From: Cymodocea nodosa
Lineage: Eukaryota; Streptophyta; Magnoliopsida; Alismatales; Cymodoceaceae
Reading direction: 5' to 3'
Assembly (NCBI GenBank): GCA_036874045.1
Contig: JAZBRI010000008.1
Span: forward strand, 12,663,001-12,727,000
Length of the DNA: 64,000 nucleotides
The notes under the pieces are model-generated. The model did not search any database and was not told where the DNA came from. It saw only the letters and a list, made by a program, of their open reading frames with translations. Each line of letters begins with the position of its first letter. The first letter of the stretch is position 1. The position numbers and the translations under genes are program-made. Positions 11,624 to 24,885 of this stretch are shown in pieces.

Positions 11624-11931
11624 AGTGGTATCAAAGCTTTGTTAATAATCTTTGATATAAAATCGATACCAACTTATTTAATATCATTGCTTATTCTGCC
11701 TTCCTCGTTTTTAAACAGAAATTGATATTTGAGCATACTCTTAACCTTCTCAATTTAAGGCTCAAATTGTTTTTATTGTTTTAGACTATTTAAAATCAAA
11801 TATGTTGAAAAATCTAAGGTAAGATGGCTGTTGGAAATGGTAATTTTTCTTTGTACGAAGGTCAAAATCTTAATCGTCCTCCTTTATTTGATGGAATACA
11901 TTTTGAATATTGGAATTATTGGATGATAGTT
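11624..11931 (+). pseudogene. gag: A2 leader and start of gag
   Basis: The primer-binding site at 11626 has one change (TGGTATCAAAGC). Leader sequence nearly identical to A1 follows, then a gag start at 11823 (MAVGNGNFSLYEG). Gag is cut after about 36 codons by a family B LTR at 11932. Confidence 0.85.
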
Positions 11932-13125
11932 TGTTAGGAATTTTGTTTTGATGATATATGCTTTATTAAAGTTTTTAAATAAGTCTAAATAATATTCTCT
12001 AAGTATATTTCCCTAAGTATAATAGTTAACAGATTATCGAAAAGTTTCATTTTTATATCGTATAAGTTAAAGATTTCCGAAGAGTTAGATTTTCGATAGT
12101 TAAACTTTCGGATAGTTAATGTTTCATTTTTGTCGAATAGTTTATGTTAAAAACTTGTATAGTTAAGTTATCTACACATGTATTTTTAATGTTTTAAGTT
12201 ATCATGTGTTTTCCATGTGCGTTCAGTAATGAAAATCGAATAGTTAGATAACTGTTCGAATTTTTATATGCATGGATAGATAAGTCTTCGAGTTTTATAA
12301 AATGACTAACGAACAGATAAGTTTGCTATGTTTAGTCACGTGTTTTGCAGGTGCAAAAACTTGAAGAGTTACAGATAAGTGTTCGAGTTTTTACAAGACT
12401 TAAAAGATAAGTGTTCAACTAAATCGAAGACTTAGAAGATATTCTACAAGACTCTAGGAAGATAAAGTCTCAATGAATCTACGAGTGGAGATAGTGGAAA
12501 TTCAAAATGATAGTGGAGAAAGTGGAAACTCAAAAAGATAGTAATTTGGATTAAAGAAAAAAATTAGTACGTGGATTATGGATTGTGGATTAAGTGGATG
12601 AACACGTTGAACGTAAAAGATAACAGAGTTCGACTACTAATAGAGAGTACGAGCTACATTACAACAGAGGATCCCAATCTCAAAAACCAAGTCTGAATAT
12701 TCAATCTAGATCTCTAACTGAAAAGTTAAGTTTGAATATTCATATTCTAAAAAATTCTCCAACATCAGAAGAAGTTCAAAATTCCAAGCAATTTCAGAAA
12801 AGGAGCTGCAAACGCAAGAAGTCTGGAAATTTGACAACTGGAGAAGAAGAGATATAGAAGTTGAGCAAAGAGAAAGAAAGAAGTTGTGTGCATAAAGATC
12901 AGGTTTTATACAATTCAAAATTAGTTTTGAATAAGAGCTTTGTTTTTCTATTTGAATTGTATATCGAACATTACTGTATCAAAACCTTCAAGAAGGGAAT
13001 TTAGCTGAAAAGATATTGTAAATTCTGTCTTTACATAAATAATAGAATTTCATTTACGAGTGTTTTGTGCTCTTGTTTTATCTGCTAGTATTTTAATTAC
13101 TAAAGACACAATTCACCCCCCTACA
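11932..13125 (+). repeat. Solo LTR of Sirevirus family B inside A2 gag
   Basis: It starts TGTTAGGAATTTTG and matches the B LTRs at 35417 and 62527 almost throughout. Its last bases are shortened: the expected CTCTTGTGATACAAATG end is replaced by CCCTACA. A2 gag resumes directly after it (TCTTTCTTCAAAG). Flanking ATAGT and ACAGT are compatible with a 5-bp target-site duplication with one change. No internal B sequence is present, so it is a solo LTR left by recombination between LTRs. Confidence 0.85.
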
Positions 13126-14900
13126 CAGTCTTTCTTCAAAGTATAGATCATAAGTTGTGGTTCATGATTTCTAAACCATATACTTCATTATCTACCCCTT
13201 ATAATACTTGGACAATTACTAAAAAAGAAAATGAAACTTTGAATGCTAAAGGCTTAAATATTTTATTTTGGGCATTGAATTATGAATAGTTCAGTAGAGT
13301 GTCTGCATATAAATATGCTTATGAGATGTAGCATGCATTAGAAGTTTCACATGAAGGTACTTCTCAAGTTAAAGAGACTAAGATTAACATGTTAATTCGT
13401 AGGTATGAACTCTTTAAGATGGATGAAGATGAAAATATTTTTGAGATATTTTCCAAATTTCTTGCTATCATAAACTCTTTAAAATGCTTAGGAAAGAATT
13501 TTGAATAGAAGGATTTAGTGAGGAAAATTCTCAAATCCTTAAGTTCTAAATGGTCATAGAAAGTGACATTAATTGAGGAATCACGAGATTTAAATGTTTA
13601 TACTATAAATGAACTTATAGAAAATTTAACAGCTTATGAAATTCAATTAAATGAATCACTAAGTCACAACAAACTAAAAATGAAGAAAGAAATAGCCTTT
13701 GAAATTAATTCAGATTCTGATATATCTACTGATTCTGACGAGGATTTGATTTTGCTGACTAGGAAATTCAAAAAAGCATAGAAAGCTAGGAAACAACAAA
13801 GGAACAGAAATGATAAACCCTCAACGTCAAAATCACTGAATGACAAGAATTCTTCATCTAGAAAGTATATATGTTGCAACTGTAAGAAACCTGGACATCT
13901 TTCTCCAGATTGTCCTATAAGGAAACATGAAAAGCATAGTAGGACAAATCAGAAGAAGATGGCTCAGAAAACTCGAAAAAAGTTTTATAAGAAAAAGGCT
14001 TTGAAGGTCACTTGGGATAACATGTCAGAAAAGTCTGAATCGAGGAATCATCATCAAAATCTTCACATTCAAAAGATGAACAAGAGTTAGAAGACATTGC
14101 TCATGTGTGCTTCATGACAGATGAGTCTGAGATAATATCTGATCCTAAAAGTCATTTAGATTTTAACTTTGATGAATTATTATGTACTTATCATGCATTA
14201 TTACACAAACTTAAAGTTTGTAAACTAGAAAATAAGAATATTAGAAACTCTTTGTCCATTTTGGAAGAAGAAAATTGTTTCCTATCTACTACTTTAGAAA
14301 AGTTTAAATGTGATAATGAAAATCATGCTAGAGACTTGCATAAATTTAGATTTAATGAATGTATCTTGCATGAACAAATATAGAATACAAATGTTGAAAA
14401 ATTAAAGATAGAATCTGAAAATGAAATATTGAGAAATAATATAAATGATCTTGAGTTAGAGATTGATAGATTAAAAATGAGAGAGCTAGATTTAAATTCT
14501 ACCATTGAGAAATGGAATTTAAGTCAAACTAAGTTAGATAAACTAACTAGTACCCCTGCGGTGTCATATAAATTTGGCTTAGGATTTGATTATCCTGAAT
14601 CTCAAGCCAATAAAGGATTTATTAGTTGTAGTTCAAGTAAATCTAAGACTAAAATTCCTTTTATCATGAAACAAGGAAATAAATATGTAGAAGTAGGTAC
14701 TTCAAGGGATGAATCATGCAGCAATAATATAAACTAATGTGATTTTCTAAATGTACTTCTAACATGATTATCAATGTTTCTAAAAATCTTGTTTCTTATT
14801 ATGGAAATTCAGTCACTGATGTTACAAAAATGTCAAACAATTGTAGTAAACTAAAAATTCAGAAATCTAAGCATGAAATTCAAAACTCTAGTGTTAGACC
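13126..14900 (+). pseudogene. gag: A2 gag, remainder
   Basis: Resumes the A1-like gag after the solo LTR, with the zinc knuckle (CCNCKKPGHLSPDC, about 13872-13915) and the coiled-coil region (14105-14500). It has many stops, including the TAG near 13506 also present in A1 at 749, and a frameshift near 14040. It ends at GTTAGACC (14900), the point in A1 near 2152, where the A3 LTR begins. No pol of A2 is present in the window. Confidence 0.85.
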
Positions 14901-16440
14901 TGTTGAGTATTTTGTTTTGATGATGTGTGTTGAATGAAAAATAATCATATTTGCTCAATTACTATTGCTTGTGAAAAGAAATTAAAATCATCAATTAATA
15001 CAGAAAAAGCTTACTGATATAAATACTTGTCTGTATTAGATCTGAAATTATACTAAGTTAATAACTAGTCATTTCGTTGCATTAATTTCTCATTTAACTA
15101 AACGTTGAGTTAACGTGTGTTTTTATTGAAAAGCATGATATGTTTTAAAGTTATATTTTCTATATCATGAACAATGCACGTTTAGACAACTCGTTAAGTT
15201 AGAGTTTTGTTCATATAGAGATCACGTGAGAACTCGTTAAGTTAGAGGCTTAAAGGTTAAAATAGGTCACGTGAGAACTCGTTGAGTTAGTGAGTAAAAG
15301 AAGAGACGAACTCGTTAAGTTAGTGTTGTACACGTAGTGAAATTATAAGTTACAAATGTTATATTGTATCACGTGAGGTGCACATGTTTAACTCATTAAG
15401 TTAACATAACTAAACACATTGAGTTGCTATATTGAACACTAAGGCAACACGTTAGGTTAGCGTTATAAACTTAAGTTGTTATTTTTGCACGTGGTAAAAT
15501 ACTTATTATAAAAACATTTGTTTATTATTGGTTCGTTGAGTTATCATAACACAACAGAGATAGTTCATTGAGTTATCTGTAACACAACAGAGATAGTTCA
15601 TTGAGTTAGCTACAGTACTTGTCACGTGAGTTGGCACATGAGGAACTTGTTAAGTTAGAAACGTTAAGTTATATATATACTTGTGTTACTCGTTTAGTTA
15701 ACATTAAAGTAATGTCTTTTTATTATACTTAATGAAAAATTTTGGAAGAGAGTTTATTTTGTAGGAAATTTTTCAAAGATCCAGGATTGATGATTAAAGA
15801 GAATTCGAAATGTAAACGTGGGTCGGAACATGTGTATTTTGATGAAGGAAAAAGAAAAGACGTGAAGAAGTGGAAGACTGATAGTGATTAAACGTGGAGG
15901 ATATGCATGAAATGAAGATATAGTATAAAAGGCATAGAATTCTCGTTGATTAGTTATCCCTGCACACCAAAAGAAAAATCTTTTCAGGGATCAAAAACAC
16001 ATCTTTGGGGAAAAGCTCTCAAGTGGAAGAAAATTCAGTGAAGCATAAAAAGGTAAGATATATGTCACTGAAGATTTAAAGTATTAGAAGAAAGAAAATT
16101 CGGTGAAGCAGAGAAAGACATGATATTCGTCACTGAAGAATTGCTGAAGAAGAAAGAGAAGAAGAACGATCTCAAACAGGGAGAAATATTTTAAATTCTG
16201 CAAATTAATTTTCTCGGTTTGTAGTTATGAAATTGTATAGATAAAACATGATATTGACATATAATTGCATCTACAATTTCTAAGGAGAATTGAATTGTAT
16301 ATTGTAATTGAAACCTTGAATAAAAATGATTTTATGAAAGTAGTGTCTCAAATTGTTTTTGAGTTTTAAAGTTTCAATTATATTCGAAAATGTTGAAAAA
16401 CACAATTCACCCTCCTCTTGTGTAGCCATATGATCCTACA
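14901..16440 (+). repeat. 5' LTR of A3
   Basis: TGTTGAG...CCTACA, 1540 bases, collinear with 10013-11590. It has the same CACGTG and AACTCGTTRAGTTA arrays and a TATA box at 15924-15932. It lacks the 33-base terminal repeat of the 11590-11623 copy. Confidence 0.92.
15924..15932 (+). promoter_or_regulatory. TATA box of A3 5' LTR
   Basis: TATAAAAGG in the same context as at 11027. Confidence 0.65.
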
Positions 16441-16639
16441 AGTGGTATGAGAGCTTTGTTAATAATCTTTGATATAAAATCGATACCAACTTATTTAATA
16501 TCATTGCTTATTCTGCCTTCCTTGTTTTTAAACAGAAATTAATATCTGAGCATACATTTAACTTTCTTGATTTAAGGCTCAAGTTGTTTTAAAGTTTTAG
16601 ATTGTTTGAAATCAAATAGGTTGAAAAATCTAAGGTAAG

Positions 16640-17740
16640 ATGGCCACTGGAAATGGTAATTTTTCTTTATATGAAGGCCAAAATCTTAATCATCCTCCTT
16701 TATTTAATGGAATACATTTTGAATATTGGAAATATAGGATGACTATTTTTCTTCAAAGTATAGATCAAAAGTTGTGGTTCATGATTTCTAAACCATATAC
16801 TCCATTATCTACCTCTTATAATACTTGGACAATTACTAAAAAGGAAAATGAAACTCTAAATGCTAAGGGCTTAAATATTTTATTTTGTGCATTGAGTTAT
16901 AAATAGTTTAGTAAAGTGTCGGCATATAAATCTGTTTATGAGGTGTAGCATGCATTAGAAGTTTCACATGAAGGTACTTCTCAAGTTAAAGAGACTAAAA
17001 TAAATGTTGATTCATAAGTATGAACTCTTTAAGATGCATGAAGGCAAAAGTATTTCTGAGATGTTTTCTAGATTTCTTGATATCATAAACTCTTTAAAAT
17101 GCTTAGGAAAGAATTTTGAACAGAAGGATTTGGTGAGGAAAATTCTCATATCCCTAAGTTCTAAATGGTCTCAAAAAGTAGCATCAATTAAGGAATTATG
17201 AGATTTAAATGTTTATACCATGAATGAACTTATAGGAAACTTAACTGCTTATGAAGTTAAATAAAATGAATCACTAAGTCAAAACAAACTAAAAATGAAG
17301 AAAGAAATAGCCTTCAAAATTAATTCAGATTCCGATATATCTACTGATTCTAACAAGGATTTGATCTTGCTAACTAGGAAATTAAAGAAAACATGAAAAG
17401 CTAGGAAACAGCTAAGGAATAATGATGACAAACCCTCAACGTCAAAATCACTAAATGACAAGAACTCTTCATACAGAAAGTATGTATGTTACAACTATAA
17501 GAAACCTAGACATCTTTCTCTAGATTGTCCTATAAGGAAAAATGAAAAGCATAGTAGGACAAATCAGAAGAAGACGACTCAAAAAAAGTTTTACAAGAAA
17601 AAGGCTTTGAAGGTCACTTGGGATGACACGTCTGAAGAGTTTGAATCTAAGGAATCATCATCAAAATCTTCACATTCAAAAGGAGAACTAGAGTTAAAAG
17701 GTGTTGCTCGAGTGTGCTTCATGGCAGATGAGTCTAAGGA
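16640..17740 (+). pseudogene. gag: A3 gag, fused to protease by an internal deletion
   Basis: The primer-binding site near 16443 is mutated (TGGTATGAGAGC) and gag starts at 16640 (MATGNGNFSLYEG). Stops occur near 16904 and 16948, a 2-base loss lies near 17003, and the second Cys of the zinc knuckle is replaced by Tyr (about 17490-17530). Against A1 the segment 1376-2533 is missing: MADES joins [12 protein letters not shown] directly at about 17735-17741. The coiled-coil region and Gag C-terminus are therefore lost while the protease frame is kept. Confidence 0.85.
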
Positions 17741-20700
17741 GGAAACAACATCAAAATGGATCTTGGACAGTGGAGCGTCAAGTCACATGACCGAATAGAA
17801 AAGTCTACTACAAAATTTTACAAATACCATGAAAGGAAGTATAACATTTGGAAACAAAAGCAAGGATAAAATCATAGGTATGGGGAATGTTCAAATAACT
17901 CTGACTTGAGTTATTTCGAATGTACTATATGTAGAAAACCTAGGATTTAATTTGTTGAGTGTTATAAAACTAATTGAGAATGGATATTATGTAGTGTTTG
18001 AAGATAATGTATGCAAAAGTATTGATAAAAATACAGATGAAATTAAGTTTATTGCTAAAAGAAAAGGTTCTGTATGTATTTTATCTTTACCTTCTGGTGT
18101 AGTTGATTTAAATTGATGTTTACTAGCTGAAACTAGTGATGCATATTTGTGGCATAGAAGGATTGGGTATATAAATATGTAACTATTACATAAACTATCT
18201 AGAAAACATTTAGTAAGAGGTTTACCAAAGATTAACTACTCAAAGGACTTTATGTGTGATGCATATGAGTTAGGTAAACTTCATAAAAACTCTTTTAATT
18301 CCAAAACTGATATTTCAAGCAAGAGAGTCTTAGAACTTACACATATGGATCTATTTGGACCAATAAGAATCATGAGTCTTGGTGGTAAATGGTATGTATT
18401 TGTTTTAGTAGATGACTTCTCTAGATACACATGGGAATATTTTCTAGCATCTAAGATAGAAGTTTTTGAAAAGTTTAAAATGTTTTGCAACTTTGTTCAA
18501 AATGAACAAAATGTCTTTGTTCAAAAACTTAGGAGTGATCATGGTACAGAATTTGATAATGATCAAATGGATAATTATTGTAATGAGCATGGCATTGATC
18601 ATAGATTTTCTTTTCTAAGAGCACCGTGTCAAAATGGTGTTGTTGAGAGAAAGAATAGATCACTTCAAGAAATGGTCAGAACTATGTTGAATGAACTTAA
18701 GTTACCTCAAAATCTTTGGGCTAAAGTAGTGAATACAGCTTGTTATGTTATTAACAGAAGTCACTTAAGAGCTCGTGTTAATAAAACTCCTTTTAAAATT
18801 ATGTTTAATAGGGTTCCAAAAATTTCCTATATGAAACCATTTGGCTGCAAGTGTTTTATTCTTAATACTAAGGATAAAAGGGAAAAATTTCAAGCCAAAG
18901 CGGATGAAGGAATTTTTGTAGGTTACTCTACTAGAAGTAAAGCCTATAGAGTATATAACAAGACTTCTAGGACTATTGAAGAAACCCTTCATGTAAGCTT
19001 CAATGAAAATTCTTTTAGAGAATCTCAATCTAAAGTTGATAATGATGATATGATCAATTTTCCAAAAGAGTTAGTGATCAATAGAGAGATTGGAGATTTA
19101 TCTGAGAAAATCAAAAATATGAACTTAAATGATCAAACTAATGATGAAAGTGATGGACCTTCAGATGTTGATGAGAATATTGAGGAAAATCAGAAAAATT
19201 GGCATTATTCATCATCACATCCCATTACTCAAGTCATTAGTAATATTAATGAGGGAGTTAAAACTAGAGCTTCAGTAAATTTAAATATTATGTGTATGTT
19301 TGTTTCTATGGTGGAACCAAGGAATATACAAGAAGCATTATCTGATGAAAATTGGATAGTGGCAATGTAAGAAGAACTAAATCAATTCATTAGAAATGAT
19401 GTTTGGGAATTAGTCTCTTCACTAGAAAATTAGTCCATAATAGGTACAAAGTGGATCTTTAGAAACAAAACTAACGAAACTGGTCAAGTTATAAGAAACA
19501 AAGCTAGATTATTTGCACAAGGGTATACATAGGAAGAAGGACTAGATTATGATGAAACATTTGCTCCTATGGCTAGGTTAGAAAGCATTAGAATATTATT
19601 GGCCTATGCTTGTTATATGGATTTTAAATTATATCAAATGGATGTAAAGAGTGCATTTCTAAATGGTTTAATTAATGAAGAAGTCTATGTAAAACAACCA
19701 CCTAGATTTGAAGATATTAAAAATCCTGACTATGTGTATAAATTGAAGAAAACCTTATATGGTTTGAAGCAAGTACCTAGATCATGGTATGAAAGATTAT
19801 CTACTTTTTTAATAGAAAAAGGTTATATCATGGGAAAAGTGAATCATACTCTATTTATCAAGAGAGATGGTAAAGATCAGATTGTTGTTCAAATATATGT
19901 GGATGATATAATCTTTAGAGTAACTTCTGATAAATTGATAAAAATATTTTCTGAAGAGATGACTAGTTAGTTTGAAATGAGTATGATAGGAGAACTTTTA
20001 TATTTTCTAGGACTTCAAATTAAGGAAATGGATAAAAGTATATTTTTAAATCAGGAAAAATATGTAGATGAAATGCTTAAGAAATTTAATTTTAATGATA
20101 CAAGGATTCGAGGAACTCCTATGAGTACTTCTTTAAAGTTAGATATTGATGACATAGGAAAATCTATAGATCAAAGAAAATAGAGAAGTATGATTGGTTC
20201 TTTACTTTATTTGACTGCTAGTAGACCTGATATTATGTTTATTGTATGTGTTTGTGCTAGATTTCAATCTAATCCTAAAGAATCACACTCAATTGCAGTT
20301 AAAAGAATATTTAGATATATACAAGGTACTAAAAATTTCAAACTGTATTATTTTAAGGATAGTTCAATAGATCTTATAAGATATACTAATGCTGATTATG
20401 TAGGATCTAAATCTGATAGAAAGAGTACCAGTGGCACATGTCAATTATTAGGAAATAATTTGGTGTCATGGTTTAATAAAAAGCAAAACTGTGTAGCACT
20501 TTCTACTACAAAAGCTGAATATGTTGTTGTTGCACTATGTTGCACTCAGATTCTGTAGATAAGGCAAACTTTAGAAGATTTTGGATTATCTTATGATATA
20601 ATTGAGATTTATTATAACAGTAGTTCTACAATAAATCTTTCCAAAAATCTTATATTACATTCTAGAGCAAAGCATATAGAGGTTAGATATCGTTTTCTAA

Positions 20701-20820
20701 GAGAGAACGTAATTAAAGGAAAAATTAAATTAGAATTTGTGTGTAGTAAAAAATCAATTAGCTGATATATTTACAAAACCTCTAGACGAAAATACATTCT
20801 GCAACATAAGTAAATTTGGG
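17741..20820 (+). pseudogene. pol: A3 pol, multiply broken
   Basis: Protease [10 protein letters not shown] near 17768, integrase core 18330-18700 with the catalytic Glu kept (NGVVERKNR), RT with YVDD near 19897, and RNase H with ADIFTKPL near 20770. There are many stops (for example near 17796, 18180, 19367, 19530, 19967, 20181 and 20556) and a 1-base gain near 20750. It is closely similar to A1 over its whole length but more decayed. Confidence 0.88.
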
Positions 20821-22427
20821 TATTTGTAGGCTATGTGATGTGTAAAATGCTTAAATTCCACAAAAAGATAAATATTATTGATGATGTTGTTCACCTCATA
20901 GATATTATATACTTATCAGAAATATCTAAGTAATATCTAAACTACTGCTTAAGATACTATGTATTTATTGTAAAATCATAGTAGTATCTTATTGATTTTA
21001 AGTAAATTATCAATTTTAATGGTTTTCACGATTTTAAGTGGAAGTGTAAATGAAAAACATTAAATACTTCTGAAATTTTGATTAAGTGTTTTCTTTGAAT
21101 CGAGGAAAGTGTATATGATCATGCATAAATTTGACTTAATTGATTAAACTTGTAGAATAAGTTATATGTAAATCATCTTAAACTGTTAATCAAAAGTATG
21201 AACTTATTGAAACTGATTCATATTTTTAGTAAAATCATAGAAGTAAAAATTGTCTGAGATTTGTGTTTATTGCATCTGTATTAATGGAGTACATATATAC
21301 TGTGCTTAAAATGAAAAGTGCTTACAAAGTGATAATCTTTGAAAGTTTATTGATCAGTTTGATCACGAGCCTTTTGTACTTGAGCAGATAGGTATGTAAG
21401 GATTGTTGTCCTCAAAAGAATTCTTTAAATTTGGCAACCTAAGGTCCTGATCAGATCTAGGATTGTTGACTGAAAGCTCATTTCACGAGTACACTAGAAA
21501 GCTCTTGTATGATTCAAGCATTTCAAACTAATTTTTAAAGAAAATTATGAATATTTACTATTTAAAAAAAAAAAATGTGTTTCATTAATTACAGATATCT
21601 TTGAATCAAATATAGTTTCTACCAATATGACTGCTAATTTATTGAATCAACATTAGTACTTTTGACAACCTTTATTTGAGATACATTCTTTTATTCTCTT
21701 TGAATTAATCATATTGAGTTCAAAGTTGTGTTTTGATTCATATACAGTAGGAATTGATTCTGGAAATCATTTTTGATGAATTCAAGATAACGGATGTTTT
21801 TGAAAAGAAAATTTAAAAGTATAGTTATACTTAACATCTATTGTTATACAAGTATATTTTGTATGTTATTGAATATATAAGAAGTATATTTGTAGGGGGA
21901 GGATTAACAATGTCCAAAATAGATTAATATAGTTCAGAATACAAATCTTGGTTGATCTAAATTAAAGTCCTCTTAAGATTTTGATGAAACAATTTAACAA
22001 GACAAACAAACTATTTTAGATTCATAAGAAGAGAATGTTAGAATAGTTTACAATGATCTCAAGATAATGTTAAGTGTAGCATGTGTGTTGTCTTCAAAAG
22101 GTTTTAGTTGAAAGCATCTGAAACTTGTTTTTTTTTGTGTTAAGTGTACTAATTGAATGTTATGTTATATAAGGTAATGTGTAAAACTACCTCTAGAGAG
22201 CGTTTTACTCATTAGGTTAGTTAACTCAACAAGTTATACTAGAATTTTTCGAGTACCTTGATTGAATAAACTATATTCAATACTCATTTGAAATCCAAAC
22301 CCGACTTATACACGTTGAGTTATTCACCTAAAAACCCTATTTAAACACTTATTACACGGGCACTTAGGTTATTCGTAAACTTTGTCAATAAAATCTTTCC
22401 CGCTTGTTGCTGTTACAACCTGCGACG
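20821..22427 (+). other. A3 non-coding region between pol and third ORF
   Basis: Collinear with 5615-7227 of A1, without coding capacity. It keeps the GTAGGGGGAG box near 21893, the GTTAGTTAACTC motif near 22215, AAACCCTA at 22332-22339 and TATTTAAA at 22338-22345. A poly-T run stands near 22130 and a poly-A run near 21563. Confidence 0.7.
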
Positions 22428-24316
22428 ATGGTTTCCAATTTCTACAAAGGTCGTGGCAGAGGAAAAGGCAAAAGCAGAGGTGATGCAAAAGGAAAAGAAA
22501 TCGATACTGATGAAGTTCCACGCACCTAGTTCAAGAAAATATTTCGAGTGGACAAAAGATTAGTAGAAATTTATAGAGATTACTTCTTTCCTCAAGGTAT
22601 AATAGATGAAGTTAGACAAGAGCTTCAACATATAGATGAAAATATTACATACATAGGTATTCGTAGTAAATTTGATAGAGAATACAGAATGAAATGTGTT
22701 GAGATTGCATTTCTAGAGCAGTATGCACAATATTTGGAAAAATGTGTAGGTACATCAACTAAAATTTCTCAAATACCTATAAATGGTATAAGACTACTTG
22801 CATTTAAGGAAGAGCATGAATCAGCTATCCCTACTCCTTTATTTTCAAAACAAGTAGAATCACATATTGCTGTAGATAAAAGAAAAGTTGACAGTCTTCA
22901 AAAGGCTATAGCAATAGAAAGTGCCTTTGAAGAATTAAAGTAGAAAACCTTTCTAAAGCAATTTGAAAAGAAAACACCAATACTTGCAGAGGAGAAACAG
23001 AAATGTTATAGAAAAAGAAAAATTAGAAAAATTATGTCTACAGAAATAAAGTCTATTGAACAAGGACAATTGGATGAGCATTTATTTCCAAAGGACAATG
23101 TATGTCTAGACATTGTGCCTTATAGTGCATCTAATAAACTCATCAGTTCCGAGCATACTAAAACTAATGATGATAATGAGACTTTATTTTCTCTTGCTTG
23201 AAAACTTGAGAAGAAATGCAAGTCAAATATGAGCCCAAGTTTTTCTATAAGTACAAGTCCTGATGATATAGAAATTGAAAAATCAGAGCATTAGGCAACT
23301 AACATTGAACAAGTTATTGCAGATATAATTGACAATGTTGAGGCAGTAACTAGTTCACAAGATGAATTGTTTGGAGTAGTAGATATTGAAAAAGTTAAGA
23401 CTCCAAAAGAGCTAAACGTCAACCAGCCTTCTTCCGAATCCATAGAAGCAGAGTCTGAGAATTCACAACATGTACAAATGGAACTATCTGTTGCAGAAAT
23501 TGAAAAATTACAGATAGATACACACGCTGATGAATTGGTGCAAAATTTGACCTCTGTATTTCTATAGAAACTGAACAAATGAATGTGGTGGATATTGAAA
23601 ATGTTCTTTACACTGTTGAAGCTGAAGAATCAAGTGTACATACGCAGCTTCAAGAAAATGTTTTCATAGAGGAACAACATGACATTCATTTTAAAGAAGT
23701 TCTTGAAGATGAATTAAACTTTAAATCACAACTTCAGGTATCACCTTCTTTATGTACAGTATTACAAATTCAAGGAAATTCAATTTATTTTAGATTTGAG
23801 GAAGCATTGTAGAAATACAATAATCTGATTACATGTCAGATTCTACATGCTAGACCAATAAAATTCAGAAATTTGATTGATATGAGAGATTTATTTTAGT
23901 ATCAAGGCCTCATTCAATTCTTGCCAGTTGGAACGAAATGGAAGTAATAGAAAGAGCTTATTGCAGCTTTTTACAGCAATCTGGTCAAGAATGAAAATAT
24001 ACTGCAAACTCAAATAAATAAACAGGAGTTAATATTGTCTCCTGAATTAATTTTTGAAATTTTGGGATTAGAGAATGAAGGTGTTGTTGTTACCAACAGA
24101 TTTGACATGATTAGACAACTGGAATGGAACATTCAATCCTTATCAAATATTCTAGATGTATATTCTAAAATGAGACTGATGGAAAATCTGAATGCAGAGG
24201 CAAGGTTTATTGCAAATATATTGCATGTCAATTTATTTCAAAGAGTCGAACATAATATGGAAGTCAGCAAAAGCTACTTATATGCCACTTATGGTTTGTT
24301 GAATAAAATTCATATA
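22428..24316 (+). pseudogene. A3 third ORF, 5' part
   Basis: Starts MVSNFYKGRGRGKGKSRG and is collinear with 7228-9110 of A1. Stops occur near 22529, 22940, 23200, 23292, 23565, 23810 and 23900. The conserved core is still legible (ELIFEILGLENEGVVV near 24045). The frame is cut at about 24316 by plastid DNA and resumes at 33150. Confidence 0.8.
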
Positions 24317-24507
24317 AAAAGAAAGATCCATTGACAAAAGAAAGAAAATTTACCTGGTATGACTCTATTTAATGTATCAATTCCAAATCTTGGGACTAAA
24401 AAGAGGAATTCCATATTCCAAGATGTTCAGATATCTGTAATGAATCCATACTTATTAGACTTGTTACTATTACTTACCAACCGATAAAAATAATTGAGTT
24501 GGTCTCC
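24316..24507. other. Plastid-block edge, not identified
   Basis: AT-rich sequence with no gene I can name. It ends where the petD match starts. Position suggests plastid intergenic sequence. Confidence 0.3.
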
Positions 24508-24640
24508 CTTTAGCAAATTTAGCTCTTAATATAGGATCATTCAAATCAGGTTTCTTTGTTATTGGGATAGGTGAATTCTTACAGATCCATCCCCCGAAGA
24601 AACTGGACATGATAATTTTTCATCATCCGGCTCGAGCAAG
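24508..24640 (-). pseudogene. petD: petD fragment: group II intron 3' end and start of exon 2
   Basis: Read on the minus strand, a domain V-like hairpin (GAGCCGGATGATGAAAAAT...) at about 24603-24634 is followed by ITKKPDLNDPILRAKFAKG. This matches the first residues of PetD exon 2, subunit IV of the cytochrome b6f complex. The match stops after about 20 codons. Confidence 0.75.
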
Positions 24641-24646
24641 AATATC

Positions 24647-24832
24647 TTGATCTCTCTCAGTATAAATTATTACGGGTCTGGATTTTCTGGAATGAATTGG
24701 ATAACCAATTCGAGATTCCTCTAGATTCTCATCTTCCATTTCATCAAATTCGAACAACTCAAAATTTTTTGTCAATTTTTGTGGACAAGGAACTTTTTTA
24801 CTAATTTCTTTTATTGAAACAAATTTATTATT
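24647..24832 (-). pseudogene. ycf1: ycf1 C-terminal-region fragment, copy 1
   Basis: Minus-strand reading gives SIKEISKKVPCPQKL, NFELFEFDEMEDE and SRKSRPVIIYTERDQD, similar to the late part of Ycf1 (Tic214). The same segment recurs at 25160, 32170 and 33076. It abuts trnG at the codons NKF. Confidence 0.6.
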
Positions 24833-24885
24833 CGGGTAGCAGGAATCGAACCCACATCGTTAGCTTGGAAGGCTAGGGGTTATAG
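24833..24885 (-). tRNA. trnG-UCC: trnG-UCC 3' exon (plastid-derived fragment)
   Basis: The minus strand reads CCTAGCCTTCCAAGCTAACG followed by a T-arm with GGTTCGATTCC and an acceptor strand. The anticodon is TCC. Several bases differ from the usual plastid form (for example GTGGGTTCG), and the 5' exon is absent, so it cannot be functional. Confidence 0.8.

Noticed and set aside
24833..24885. A functional nuclear tRNA-Gly
   Set aside because: Only the 3' exon of a split plastid tRNA is present, with substitutions, next to its group II intron.
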